Source of the DNA: CAYTOF01 sp964439435
GTDB lineage: Bacteria; Bacillota; Clostridia; Oscillospirales; QAMX01
Length of the DNA stretch: 28,083 nucleotides
NCBI GenBank assembly: GCA_964439435.1
Contig: CAYTOF010000028.1
Coordinates: 1 to 28,083, forward strand
Direction: 5' to 3'
Part shown: positions 8,476 through 16,366 of the stretch, piece by piece
Layout of the letters: every line of letters begins with the position of its first letter
Numbering within the stretch: position 1 is the first letter of the stretch
The notes under the pieces: generated by a model
Database searches by the model: none
The model's input: only the letters and a program-made list of their open reading frames with translations
What the model was told of the DNA's origin: nothing
Translations under genes and position numbers: made by a program

Positions 8476-9297
8476 ATGCTCGAAGTAGGAGTTGTCACTA
8501 GAAGCTTTCACAATATGACTATAGAAGAGTGTTCTATAGAAATGTCAAAACGTGAGTTTTCATCGACTGAAGTATGTTTTACCTTCACAGATGCTGACTA
8601 CTGGCAATATAATGGCCGAAAAGACATGTCCGGACTCACTGCTAAAATAGGTGCGAAAGTTGTAGACGCATTCCGCTCAAAGGGTATAGAAGTGGTTTCA
8701 ATTGGAGCATTCTCGAATTTGCTTGAAAAAGACCCAACAGAAAGAAAAGAAATTTTTGCTGTCTATCAACACTATTTGGATATTGCTTCAGATAATGGAG
8801 TACCTTTTGTAGCAACTGAATGCGGTTTTATACCAGGAAGGAGAGGCATTAATGCTGATACATATGAAAGCGATTATAGCATCTTTACTGATAACTTAAA
8901 ATATGTATTGGACATGGCAGAGAAATCAAATGCAGCAATTGCTTTTGAACCATGTGTTTTAGATGTTGTGCCTAGTGCAAAACGAACGAGAGATTTAATT
9001 ATGCAATTGGGTTCTGACAAATTGAGAATATTGCTGGATCCGGCTAACTTGATAGCAAACTCAAGCGAAGAGGATATGTATTTCTATTTATCTGATTATT
9101 TAGCATATATGCATGGAAAAGATAGAAAAATAAATGATGCATATGGAAGAAACCTCGGAGAAGGTGACATTGATTGGAAAAAGTATTTTTCCTTATACCG
9201 AAAGTGTTCTCCTGACATTCCCTTTATTTTAGAGTATGTAAATATCGATAATTGTGAAGCAATAAAAAGAAAAGCAGAAGAGTATTACATAGCATAA
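8476..9297 (+). CDS. sugar phosphate isomerase/epimerase family protein (TIM barrel)
   Basis: A 273-residue protein of the xylose-isomerase-like/AP-endonuclease-2 TIM-barrel family, whose members isomerise or epimerise sugars and sugar acids with a divalent metal. Candidate metal ligands fall in the usual places: Glu in AIAFEPCV, Asp in ILLDPANL, His in YMHGKDRK and Glu in FILEYV. The frame extends upstream to a TTG at 8416. The ATG at 8476 is preferred because AAGGTGGG precedes it and MLEVGVVTRSF is the typical barrel start. It lies upstream of, and in the same orientation as, the AraC-sulfatase-ABC genes, which suggests a role in the same sugar pathway. The actual substrate is unknown. Confidence 0.8.
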   Translation: MLEVGVVTRSFHNMTIEECSIEMSKREFSSTEVCFTFTDADYWQYNGRKDMSGLTAKIGAKVVDAFRSKGIEVVSIGAFSNLLEKDPTERKEIFAVYQHYLDIASDNGVPFVATECGFIPGRRGINADTYESDYSIFTDNLKYVLDMAEKSNAAIAFEPCVLDVVPSAKRTRDLIMQLGSDKLRILLDPANLIANSSEEDMYFYLSDYLAYMHGKDRKINDAYGRNLGEGDIDWKKYFSLYRKCSPDIPFILEYVNIDNCEAIKRKAEEYYIA

Positions 9298-9398
9298 AAA
9301 CAAAAGATCGTCGAACCAATCTACAATAAAAATTATGTGAATCGCAATAGGAATAATAAGAGCACCATATATAAATAACGGATATATATAAATCATGC

Positions 9399-9427
9399 TT
9401 GATGAAATCTTCATGATAATATATAAT
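9399..9427 (+). promoter_or_regulatory. sigma-A promoter for the AraC-sulfatase-ABC genes
   Basis: TTGATG (9399-9404), a 17-base spacer and TATAAT (9422-9427) form a good sigma-A promoter in the 182-base gap before the AraC gene. A short inverted pair, TCATG (9393-9397) and CATGA (9412-9416), brackets the -35 and might be an operator, but five bases each is weak evidence. Confidence 0.65.
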
Positions 9428-9479
9428 GTCATAGAAATTAACCAGCTGACGTTTCGAAAATTATTCAGGTTGTGATATC

Positions 9480-10355
9480 ATGAGCTCTCCCATATTATTA
9501 TTTGATGACATTAACAATGGTGCTGATTCAACAGTGATCGTGATGGATATGCATCATGTGTCTGCTGTCAATCCGCATTCACATGAATTTTATGAATTTG
9601 TGTATGTACAAGAAGGTTTCACGATTCATAATTATGGTGATTCAACTACTATTCTCACTGAAGGAGATATGTTTGCTGTTCGTCCGGGAACTGTTCATTC
9701 ATATACAGGTCTGCATTATACTAAAGTCTATAATTGCATCTTTACTGAAGAAGCAATTAAACTACACATGCCGGACCTTGGATTATTACCTGGTTTAGAC
9801 ATTATATTTGGTAAATTTAATGAGGTAGATGACAACTGGGTAAGACTAAAACTTGCTGCTCCAGAGCGTATACGTATAAACTCACTGCTCAAACGCATGT
9901 TAAAAGAACAAAATGAAAAGCAATTGGGATGGGAACTTGTGATGAATTCATTGCTTTTGTCTTTTCTTACTTTATTTTCTAGATATTATACCGCTCATTA
10001 TATTCAAAATACATCAGAAAGAAATTATCTTATATATGCGGTAAAAACGCTGAAGTTCATTGATAAAAACTACTCCCAAGATATAGATATGATAGATATT
10101 GCTGCCAGTATCGGTGTTTCCCCTGATTATTTAGCCAGACAATTTAAAAAAATTATGGGCCTCACGCCGATTGTCTTCTTACGCAGTTATCGGCTTGCAC
10201 GATCTATGTCATTAATAAAAAACAACCCATTTATGAGTTTAAAGGAAATCGCCACAAATGTAGGATATAAACATCTCAGCCATTTTTCAAGAGAATTTAA
10301 AAGCTTTGTTGGACTTACACCCAGTGAATACAGACTGAGCCTTGATGTCTCTTAA
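9480..10355 (+). CDS. AraC family transcriptional regulator
   Basis: A 291-residue regulator with an N-terminal cupin sensor (HSHEFYEFVYVQEG, then GDMFAVRPGTVHSY, residues about 30-80) and a C-terminal AraC DNA-binding domain from about residue 190. Both helix-turn-helices are visible: DIAASIGVSPDYLARQFKK, and EIATNVGYKHLSHFSREFKS followed by the family signature GLTPSEYR. Cupin-type AraC proteins usually sense a sugar and activate local catabolic genes. The sulfatase starts 11 bases downstream and the transporter follows, so this is the likely controller of that module and perhaps of the isomerase promoter. The ligand is unknown. Confidence 0.9.
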   Translation: MSSPILLFDDINNGADSTVIVMDMHHVSAVNPHSHEFYEFVYVQEGFTIHNYGDSTTILTEGDMFAVRPGTVHSYTGLHYTKVYNCIFTEEAIKLHMPDLGLLPGLDIIFGKFNEVDDNWVRLKLAAPERIRINSLLKRMLKEQNEKQLGWELVMNSLLLSFLTLFSRYYTAHYIQNTSERNYLIYAVKTLKFIDKNYSQDIDMIDIAASIGVSPDYLARQFKKIMGLTPIVFLRSYRLARSMSLIKNNPFMSLKEIATNVGYKHLSHFSREFKSFVGLTPSEYRLSLDVS

Positions 10356-10366
10356 AAGGATTTTAT

Positions 10367-11743
10367 ATGGGAAACAAATTGAATTTTTTAATGATTGTAG
10401 CTGATCAGCTCCGTCCAGATGCGCTTAGTTGCATGGGAAAGGGGAGAGCTACAACTCCCAATATCGACAAAATTGCTGCAAATGGAATATGTTTTGAGAA
10501 TGCATTCACCCCTCTTCCCGTTTGTGCTCCTGCTCGTCAAGCGATGTTGAGTGGTATTAATCCTGACAGTAGCGGTGCATTCTGGAACTACAGTTTTTTT
10601 AAAGCAGCATCTCTCGTTCCTAATGGATACTGGCCAGAAAAGCTTTCTCAGTCTGGCTATAGATGTTCTTTCTTAGGCAAATGGGGAGTATCAAATGAAT
10701 ATGGGCCGGATGCTTTGGGATATAGTGAAGTAGTTGATTTAGCTAAATACGCAGACATGATTCAAAATAAGTATCCTCGGCGAGAAGAGTTTGGTTGGTT
10801 TGGCGGCACAAGTAAACTTCCCGCAGCAGATTCGGAATCTCATTGGCTTGCATCTCTAGTCGCAAGGGAAATAAAGGCAAATTCATCAGCAGATACACCC
10901 TGGCATATACGAGTAGATTTTACTGACCCTCACTTACCATGTAATGTCAGTGAACCTTTTGCTTCAATGTATAATCCGGCAGAAGTTGTACTTTGGGAAG
11001 GTTTTGGAGATACCCTTAAAGGGAAACCATATATACAAAAGCAGCAATTGCTCAATTGGGGTCTTGAAAGGATGACAGAAGACGATTGGCGCGTAATTAT
11101 AGCACGATATCTGGGCATGGTAAGTCAACTGGATGCAGCTGTCGGGATAATATTAGACTCTCTGGTTGATGAGAAGCAACTCAACAATACTATTATCGTT
11201 TTCACCTCAGACCACGGTGATATGTGTGGAAGCAGAGGCATGTTAGATAAACACTATGTTCTATATGATGATGTGGTAAAAGTTCCTTTAATAATTAGTG
11301 GTCCCGGCATATTAAAGGGTATAAAACGAAAAGAACTGGTGTCATCTGCCTTAGACTTACCTGCGACTATTGGGGAACTATTCAAACTCACTATACCTGC
11401 TACACACGGCCATTCACTTGTTCCGCTTTTACAGAACAACTCCGATTATTTACCTCGGAAATATATAAATGCATCTTCAAATGGCCAGCAATTTGGATTT
11501 TATAATCAGCGTATGCTGCGTAGTGAAAGATACAAGTATATATGGAATATGACTGATATTGATGAGTTTTATGATCTCCGTAACGATCCGGGTGAAAAGC
11601 TTAACTTAATTTATGATAAGAAATACTTCAATATCATCTCAGAAATGCGTAAAGAGCTTCTGAACATTCTCAAAATCCAAGGAGATTTATTTCTAAAAGA
11701 TAATTGGTTATATTCTCAACTGTCCGAAAATAGAAAGTTATAA
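10367..11743 (+). CDS. type I (formylglycine) sulfatase family protein
   Basis: A 458-residue sulfatase of the alkaline-phosphatase superfamily that would hydrolyse a sulfate ester. VCAPARQAM contains the CxPxR maturation signature, so Cys53 should be converted to formylglycine, with Arg57. ADQLRPD (Asp13) and SDHGD (Asp282, His283) supply metal ligands; ADQL is typical of the choline-sulfatase and heparan-type branches. GKWGVS at residues 104-109 keeps the Lys but has Gly107 where many members have His (GKWH). No signal peptide is seen, so it acts inside the cell on an imported substrate. The maturase (anSME or FGE) is not in the window. It is coupled to the AraC gene and the transporter. 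Phosphonate-hydrolase-like activity is a possible alternative. Confidence 0.87.
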   Translation: MGNKLNFLMIVADQLRPDALSCMGKGRATTPNIDKIAANGICFENAFTPLPVCAPARQAMLSGINPDSSGAFWNYSFFKAASLVPNGYWPEKLSQSGYRCSFLGKWGVSNEYGPDALGYSEVVDLAKYADMIQNKYPRREEFGWFGGTSKLPAADSESHWLASLVAREIKANSSADTPWHIRVDFTDPHLPCNVSEPFASMYNPAEVVLWEGFGDTLKGKPYIQKQQLLNWGLERMTEDDWRVIIARYLGMVSQLDAAVGIILDSLVDEKQLNNTIIVFTSDHGDMCGSRGMLDKHYVLYDDVVKVPLIISGPGILKGIKRKELVSSALDLPATIGELFKLTIPATHGHSLVPLLQNNSDYLPRKYINASSNGQQFGFYNQRMLRSERYKYIWNMTDIDEFYDLRNDPGEKLNLIYDKKYFNIISEMRKELLNILKIQGDLFLKDNWLYSQLSENRKL

Positions 11744-11790
11744 AGTGGTCTGTTCTGTGAGTTAGCATCTAATAGAGATTAGGAGTTATT

Positions 11791-13026
11791 ATGAAAAAGA
11801 TTGTCGCAATAATTTTAGTACTGGGAATTATATTCTCTCTTGCAAGTTGCAGCAGTAAGAGTGAGATAGTAGAATTAAACTTTTTACGCTTGGGAAACGA
11901 TGAAGCAGAGAAAGAGTTTTGGCTCGGAGTCATTGAAGCATATGAAGCGGAAAATGACAATATCAAAATTAATTATGATGATGCGGCTATAGGTTCTGCA
12001 ATGGATGAAAAGCTAACAAGTCTATTTGTCGTAAACTCCGGGCCGGATATAATCGGGCATGGAATAATGTCAGTGGCTAGCAGGGTGGAAGCAGGTCATT
12101 ATATTTCCCTTTCCAACTATTATGCCGATTGGTCCGAGAAAGATGATTTAATGGATGGTTTAGTTTCGCTCGGCACTTACAATGACGAAATATATGGATT
12201 GGCCTATATGCCCTCACCTTACGTATTTGCTTATCGAACTGATTTGTTTGAAGAAGCAGGAATTTCCGGGCCTCCTAAAACTTGGGAAGAATTAGAAGAA
12301 TATGCAAGACTTCTGACGGTTAAAGATGGTGAAAGGATTGTCAGGGCCGGCTTTGCCTTTCCAACAGCTGGAGGAAACCTTGTTGAGTATGATGTCTTTG
12401 CATATGGAAACGGTGGTGGATTTGTAGACAACGATAACAATCCAACTCTAAATACAAAAGAAAATTTAGAAGCTCTTCAATTTCTCGCCGGATTTATCAA
12501 TGACGTAAGCATCCCTTATAATAGCAATGAAACAAATCCATTTATGGTAGGGAATGCCGCTATGACGCTTATTGACAATGTCAAACTATCTGTTATGTTC
12601 AAAGATCCTGAATATGAAGGGAAAATTGCACTTGCTATGCCACCATCTAACAACAACAATCCACAGATGACATTTTCAGGTTGTAGATTGCTTTTCATTG
12701 GAAAAGATTGTAAAAATCAAAAAGCCGCTTTTGACTTCATAGAGTATGCTATTTCAAGCACAATAGTTGAAAAAAGAGCACAGGAATTAAATGTACCGGT
12801 TGTGTTGAAATCTCTTGTTGATGAATATGCATCTTTTGCACCATATAACGAAATAAGAGCACAGAGTGTGGCAAATGGAATAGGTATGCCCATTGTAACA
12901 TGGTCTTCAATATTCCAAAGTGTTCGCAATGAGCTTATTCAAGCGGTACAAAATGGGGCAGACCCTACTCAAAAGATCAACGAAGCACAAAATAAACTAG
13001 AGATTGAAATACAAAACGCCGGTTAA
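11791..13026 (+). CDS. ABC transporter sugar-binding lipoprotein
   Basis: A family 1 extracellular solute-binding protein of 411 residues, tethered to the outer face of the membrane. It has a signal peptide MKKIVAIILVLGIIFS with lipobox LASC (Cys20). The mature domain shows the usual CUT1 features: LRLGNDEAEKEFWLGVIEAYE, GLAYMPSPYVFAYRTDLFEEAG, a segment around PPKTWEELEEYA, and FAYGNGGGFVD. TTAGGAG precedes the ATG. It is followed by two permease genes, so it supplies substrate to them. The sulfatase upstream suggests a sulfated mono- or oligosaccharide as ligand, which is an inference from position only. Confidence 0.92.
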   Translation: MKKIVAIILVLGIIFSLASCSSKSEIVELNFLRLGNDEAEKEFWLGVIEAYEAENDNIKINYDDAAIGSAMDEKLTSLFVVNSGPDIIGHGIMSVASRVEAGHYISLSNYYADWSEKDDLMDGLVSLGTYNDEIYGLAYMPSPYVFAYRTDLFEEAGISGPPKTWEELEEYARLLTVKDGERIVRAGFAFPTAGGNLVEYDVFAYGNGGGFVDNDNNPTLNTKENLEALQFLAGFINDVSIPYNSNETNPFMVGNAAMTLIDNVKLSVMFKDPEYEGKIALAMPPSNNNNPQMTFSGCRLLFIGKDCKNQKAAFDFIEYAISSTIVEKRAQELNVPVVLKSLVDEYASFAPYNEIRAQSVANGIGMPIVTWSSIFQSVRNELIQAVQNGADPTQKINEAQNKLEIEIQNAG

Positions 13027-13064
13027 CTTATGGTGTAAATAGAATTATCTCGGAGATACATAAT

Positions 13065-13973
13065 ATGAAGAAGCATAAGCATAAACACAACAACAGTTCT
13101 CAAAAAGATACTATTGCCGCTTATATTATGCTTCTTCCTTTTCTTACCTTTTTCTCAATATTCGTTCTTTATCCAATTATAAAAAATATAATATTCAGTT
13201 TTACAGATTTTAAATTTGGACAGACTTATAATTTCGTTTGGCTTGACAATTATAAAGCTTTATTCAAAGATAAGTGGTTTATTAATTCGCTTGTGAATAC
13301 ATCAATCTATTCATTGTTTTCAGTAATCTTTCTGACTTTGCTGAGCTTGTTTTTAGCTGTTTTGTTAAATAGACGTGCTAGAGCAGTAAAAATAGCAAGA
13401 ACTGTGTTGATATTTCCATATGCCACTAGTATGATAGCTGTTTCTATGATTTGGTTGTTTTTATTGGACCCCACTGTTGGCTTTGTGAATAAAGTAATTA
13501 TGCAACTTACTAATTCGAGCCTTCCCGCTTGGTTACACAGTCCTAGTCTTGCTCTTCCATCTTTGATTTTTATCGGTATATGGAAGAATCTTGGTTATAT
13601 AATGATTATTTATCTTGGTGGTTTGTCGGCAATACCAATAGAGTTGTATGAAGCTGCTACAGTAGATGGTGCTGGCGCTATCAAAAAGTTTACCAAAATC
13701 ACTTTGCCACAAATTGCTCCTGTTATGTTTTTTGTTATTATTACAAACTGTATTGAGGCCTTTAAAACTTTCGAGCAGGTATATGTGATGACGCAGGGGG
13801 GACCTATGACAACAACAACAACAGTCGTACACCAAATATATCAAAGAGCCTTTGAAGACTTCAGAATGGGGTACGCAGCCGCTATGTCGATGTTCTTGTT
13901 TGCAATCATATTTTCAATAACACTTGTAAATTTTGTTTTACTGAAAAAACGCTCGGAAAGCGCATTTGAATAA
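13065..13973 (+). CDS. ABC sugar transporter permease, MalF/UgpA type
   Basis: A 302-residue inner-membrane permease of the CUT1 class. Six hydrophobic segments are visible, the first at about residues 19-41 (YIMLLPFLTFFSIFVLYPII). The cytoplasmic EAA loop that docks the ATPase is YEAATVDGAGAIKKFTKITL, followed by LPQIAPV. The extreme N terminus is basic and His-rich (KKHKHKHNN), a minor oddity. It forms a heterodimer with the next gene product, which starts 9 bases downstream. No ATP-binding subunit is encoded here. In Gram-positives a shared MsmK-type ATPase often serves several such importers. Confidence 0.92.
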   Translation: MKKHKHKHNNSSQKDTIAAYIMLLPFLTFFSIFVLYPIIKNIIFSFTDFKFGQTYNFVWLDNYKALFKDKWFINSLVNTSIYSLFSVIFLTLLSLFLAVLLNRRARAVKIARTVLIFPYATSMIAVSMIWLFLLDPTVGFVNKVIMQLTNSSLPAWLHSPSLALPSLIFIGIWKNLGYIMIIYLGGLSAIPIELYEAATVDGAGAIKKFTKITLPQIAPVMFFVIITNCIEAFKTFEQVYVMTQGGPMTTTTTVVHQIYQRAFEDFRMGYAAAMSMFLFAIIFSITLVNFVLLKKRSESAFE

Positions 13974-13982
13974 GAGGAGTTT

Positions 13983-14846
13983 ATGTTTGATAAGATTTCG
14001 AGAATTACAAGTATTATTTTTTTAATTATTATATGTATCATAGTCATAACGCCTTTTATTGTGATGATTTCTGTCTCTCTTTCTTCCCCAAAAGAGATAT
14101 TTTCTGTAATGCCACTTTTTTTTCCCAAAAAGCTGTTGTTTTCAAATTATGCAGAATCAATGAAAGCAGGGCAATGGGGGATATATTTTTTCAATTCCTT
14201 TTTTGTTTCTTGTATAGTAGTCATTATCTCTCTTGTCATTAATTCTTTATCTGGTTATGTTTTTGCAAGGCTTAACTTCAAATTCAAGGACATATTATTT
14301 ATTCTAATATTAATTGGAATGATGATTCCACAACAAGTCACCATGATACCGGTATTCTCAATATTACGATCAGTACCTTTGGCCGGAGGAAACAATATTT
14401 TGGGTGAAGGTGGTAGAGGCCTTATTAACTCTTATTTAGGCTTGATATTGCCGTTTATTGCCGGATCTTTTGGCGTCTTTTTGTGCAGGCAATACTATAT
14501 AGGTTTTCCAAAAGAACTTGATGATGCCGCTAGCATCGATGGTAGTGGAAGATTTAATTCATATGTTCACATATATTTACCTCTTGGCCGACCAGTACTT
14601 GCCACTTTGGCTGTTTTGAAGTTTACCGGTACATGGAATGAATTTACTTGGCCACTTATCATAACAAATAAAGATACCATGAAAACTGTACAACTTGCTT
14701 TAACTTTGTTCAGAAACGAATCAGAAATAAAGTGGAACTTACTTATGGCCGCGTCATTTTTAGTTAGCATTCCGGTATATATTGTCTTTATACTTGCTCA
14801 GAAGCATTTCATCAACGGAATATTAGCAGGCAGTATCAAAGGATAG
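13983..14846 (+). CDS. ABC sugar transporter permease, MalG/UgpE type
   Basis: The second CUT1 permease subunit, 287 residues, inner membrane. It starts with a transmembrane segment (SIIFLIIICIIVITPFIV) and carries the EAA loop ELDDAASIDGSGRFNSYVHI, followed by LPLGRPV. GTWNEFTWPLIIT, with a Trp-Asn motif, is typical of the MalG side. AGAGGAG precedes the ATG. It pairs with the upstream permease and the binding lipoprotein. No terminator is visible between it and the SEDS gene 34 bases downstream. Confidence 0.92.
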   Translation: MFDKISRITSIIFLIIICIIVITPFIVMISVSLSSPKEIFSVMPLFFPKKLLFSNYAESMKAGQWGIYFFNSFFVSCIVVIISLVINSLSGYVFARLNFKFKDILFILILIGMMIPQQVTMIPVFSILRSVPLAGGNNILGEGGRGLINSYLGLILPFIAGSFGVFLCRQYYIGFPKELDDAASIDGSGRFNSYVHIYLPLGRPVLATLAVLKFTGTWNEFTWPLIITNKDTMKTVQLALTLFRNESEIKWNLLMAASFLVSIPVYIVFILAQKHFINGILAGSIKG

Positions 14847-14880
14847 CTCATATTCATTTAAGCGAAAGGAGATTGTTATA

Positions 14881-16041
14881 ATGCAGAAAGCATGGCAGAA
14901 TTTTGTCAATTATTTAAAAAGAACCGATATGCTCTTATTATCTGTTGCTGTGATAACTTCCGCTTATGGCGTACTGCTTATCTCCTCTGCCACTAAATCT
15001 TCGAGCGATGATAATGCAATCAAAATTCAATTGGTTGCGATTATTCTTGGAATAATATCTTTTTTCATATTAACAATTTTTGACATCGAACACTTGTCCT
15101 TTTTGTGGAAAGCTGTTTTTGTTTTGAACCTTTTAAATCTTTCTCTAACTTTGTTTTTTGGCGTTGGATATATTGAAACAGGCAATAATAGCTGGATAAG
15201 ATTCAGTCTAGGTACAACAAATCTTGGATTTCAACCTGGGGAATTGGGCAAAATACTGTTTATATTTACGCTTGCGATGCATTTTAAAGTATTAAAAGAG
15301 GATATTAATAAAGCAAAAGGATTAATAGCTCTGATGTTGCATTGTTTAATCCCAACACTATTTGTTCTTATCTTTAGTAAAGATGACGGGATGGCTTCTT
15401 CATACTTACTAATTTTTGTTACGATGTCTTTTGCTGCCGGAATCTATTTGCGCTATGTCGCTATTGGTTTTGCTGGAATTGCTGCTGCAGTCCCTTTTCT
15501 TTGGACATTTTTCTTCAGTCAATATCAGCGCGACCGATTTATCGTTCTTTTTGATAGCGCATATAAGCTAGATAGCGTCGGTTATCATCAACGCCAGAGT
15601 GTGGCTGCTATTCAAAGTGGAGGGTTTTGGGGGGACGGTTTATATAACGGCACCATCACCCAAACAGGCCATTTGCCCACCAAAAGCACTGATTTTATCT
15701 TTTCTGTTGCTTGTGAAGAGCTCGGATTTTTCGGAGGCTTTATTATTATATTTTTATTGTTATTAATTGTAATTATTTGCGTGTCTGCTGCTATAAAAAT
15801 GCGAGATGACAAATTTAGCATGCTTGTATGTGTAGGTGTAGCATCTATGATAACATTCCAAACATTTTTAAATATCGGCATGAATTTACGTTTAGCTCCT
15901 GTTGTCGGGTTGACACTTCCTTTCGTCAGTTATGGAGGAACTTCAATTCTTACAATGTTTTTATCGCTGGGTATTGTCGCCTCTTTAAAACGACATTATA
16001 TTAAACGCTCCTTCAGCAGAAATATGCTAAGTAATATTTGA
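14881..16041 (+). CDS. rodA: SEDS-family peptidoglycan glycosyltransferase (RodA/FtsW/SpoVE)
   Basis: A polytopic membrane enzyme of 386 residues that polymerises lipid II into glycan strands with a partner class B penicillin-binding protein. Family signatures present are NSWIRF, FQPGELGKI (usually QPSE), DFIFSVACEELGFFG, NIGMNLRLAPVVGLTLPFVS and YGGTS. Asp168 in SKDDGMA aligns with the catalytic Asp of the QPDLGTA motif. Length and the short termini favour RodA over FtsW, but paralogues are hard to separate by motif alone. AAAGGAGA precedes the ATG. It follows the sugar permease genes without a terminator, an unusual neighbour for a cell-wall gene, and no mreBCD or pbp2 is nearby. Confidence 0.85.
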   Translation: MQKAWQNFVNYLKRTDMLLLSVAVITSAYGVLLISSATKSSSDDNAIKIQLVAIILGIISFFILTIFDIEHLSFLWKAVFVLNLLNLSLTLFFGVGYIETGNNSWIRFSLGTTNLGFQPGELGKILFIFTLAMHFKVLKEDINKAKGLIALMLHCLIPTLFVLIFSKDDGMASSYLLIFVTMSFAAGIYLRYVAIGFAGIAAAVPFLWTFFFSQYQRDRFIVLFDSAYKLDSVGYHQRQSVAAIQSGGFWGDGLYNGTITQTGHLPTKSTDFIFSVACEELGFFGGFIIIFLLLLIVIICVSAAIKMRDDKFSMLVCVGVASMITFQTFLNIGMNLRLAPVVGLTLPFVSYGGTSILTMFLSLGIVASLKRHYIKRSFSRNMLSNI

Positions 16042-16145
16042 TATGTTAAACCGACAAAGAACAAATTTAAAAGTTATGCTGTATTGAAAAGCAGAAGAGC
16101 ATTTAAGAAGATTAAAGTAGATATATAAAATCAAATTTAAACCAC

Positions 16146-16174
16146 TTGCTTTTTCCCACGTGATATGGTATTAT
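16146..16174 (+). promoter_or_regulatory. promoter of tRNA-Pro with overlapping inverted repeat
   Basis: TTGCTT (16146-16151), a 17-base spacer and TATTAT (16169-16174), with TGG just upstream of the -10, form an extended -10 promoter about 19 bases before the tRNA. A 7-bp inverted repeat, GTGATAT (16160-16166) and ATATCAC (16173-16179), straddles the -10. It could be an operator or a coincidence. Confidence 0.6.
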
Positions 16175-16192
16175 ATCACACGTCACTAACAT

Positions 16193-16269
16193 CCGGGTGT
16201 AGCGCAGCTTGGTAGCGCGCTTGAATGGGGTTCAAGAGGCCGCAGGTTCGATTCCTGTCACTCGGACCA
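16193..16269 (+). tRNA. tRNA-Pro (anticodon GGG)
   Basis: A 77-base cloverleaf with encoded CCA. The acceptor CCGGGTG pairs with CACTCGG with one G-U pair. The D stem is GCGC/GCGC, and the anticodon stem CTTGA/TCAAG carries the loop ATGGGGT. The T stem GCAGG/CCTGT has the loop TTCGATT. Anticodon GGG reads CCC and CCU. The loop has an A32-U38 combination. A terminator hairpin follows directly. Confidence 0.95.
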
Positions 16270-16270
16270 T

Positions 16271-16316
16271 AAAAAGCCCTAAGAAACATTTTCTTATGTG
16301 TTTCTTAGGGCTTTTT
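16271..16316. terminator. bidirectional terminator between tRNA-Pro and the ilv-leu operon
   Basis: A perfect 18-bp inverted repeat (16271-16288 with 16299-16316) around a 10-base loop. It starts with AAAAAGCCC and ends with GGGCTTTTT, so each strand has a GC core followed by five U. It lies one base after tRNA-Pro on the plus strand and 50 bases after the leuB stop on the minus strand, and should end both convergent transcripts. Confidence 0.92.
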
Positions 16317-16366
16317 AACTACATACTTATAAGAAAAAATAAACAGAAAACATCAAATATTTGAAG

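Noticed and set aside
16042..16145. A separate terminator after rodA (ATGCT...AGCAT near 16076-16102)
   Set aside because: The stem is only five pairs with a large loop and no U-tract, so it cannot be supported.
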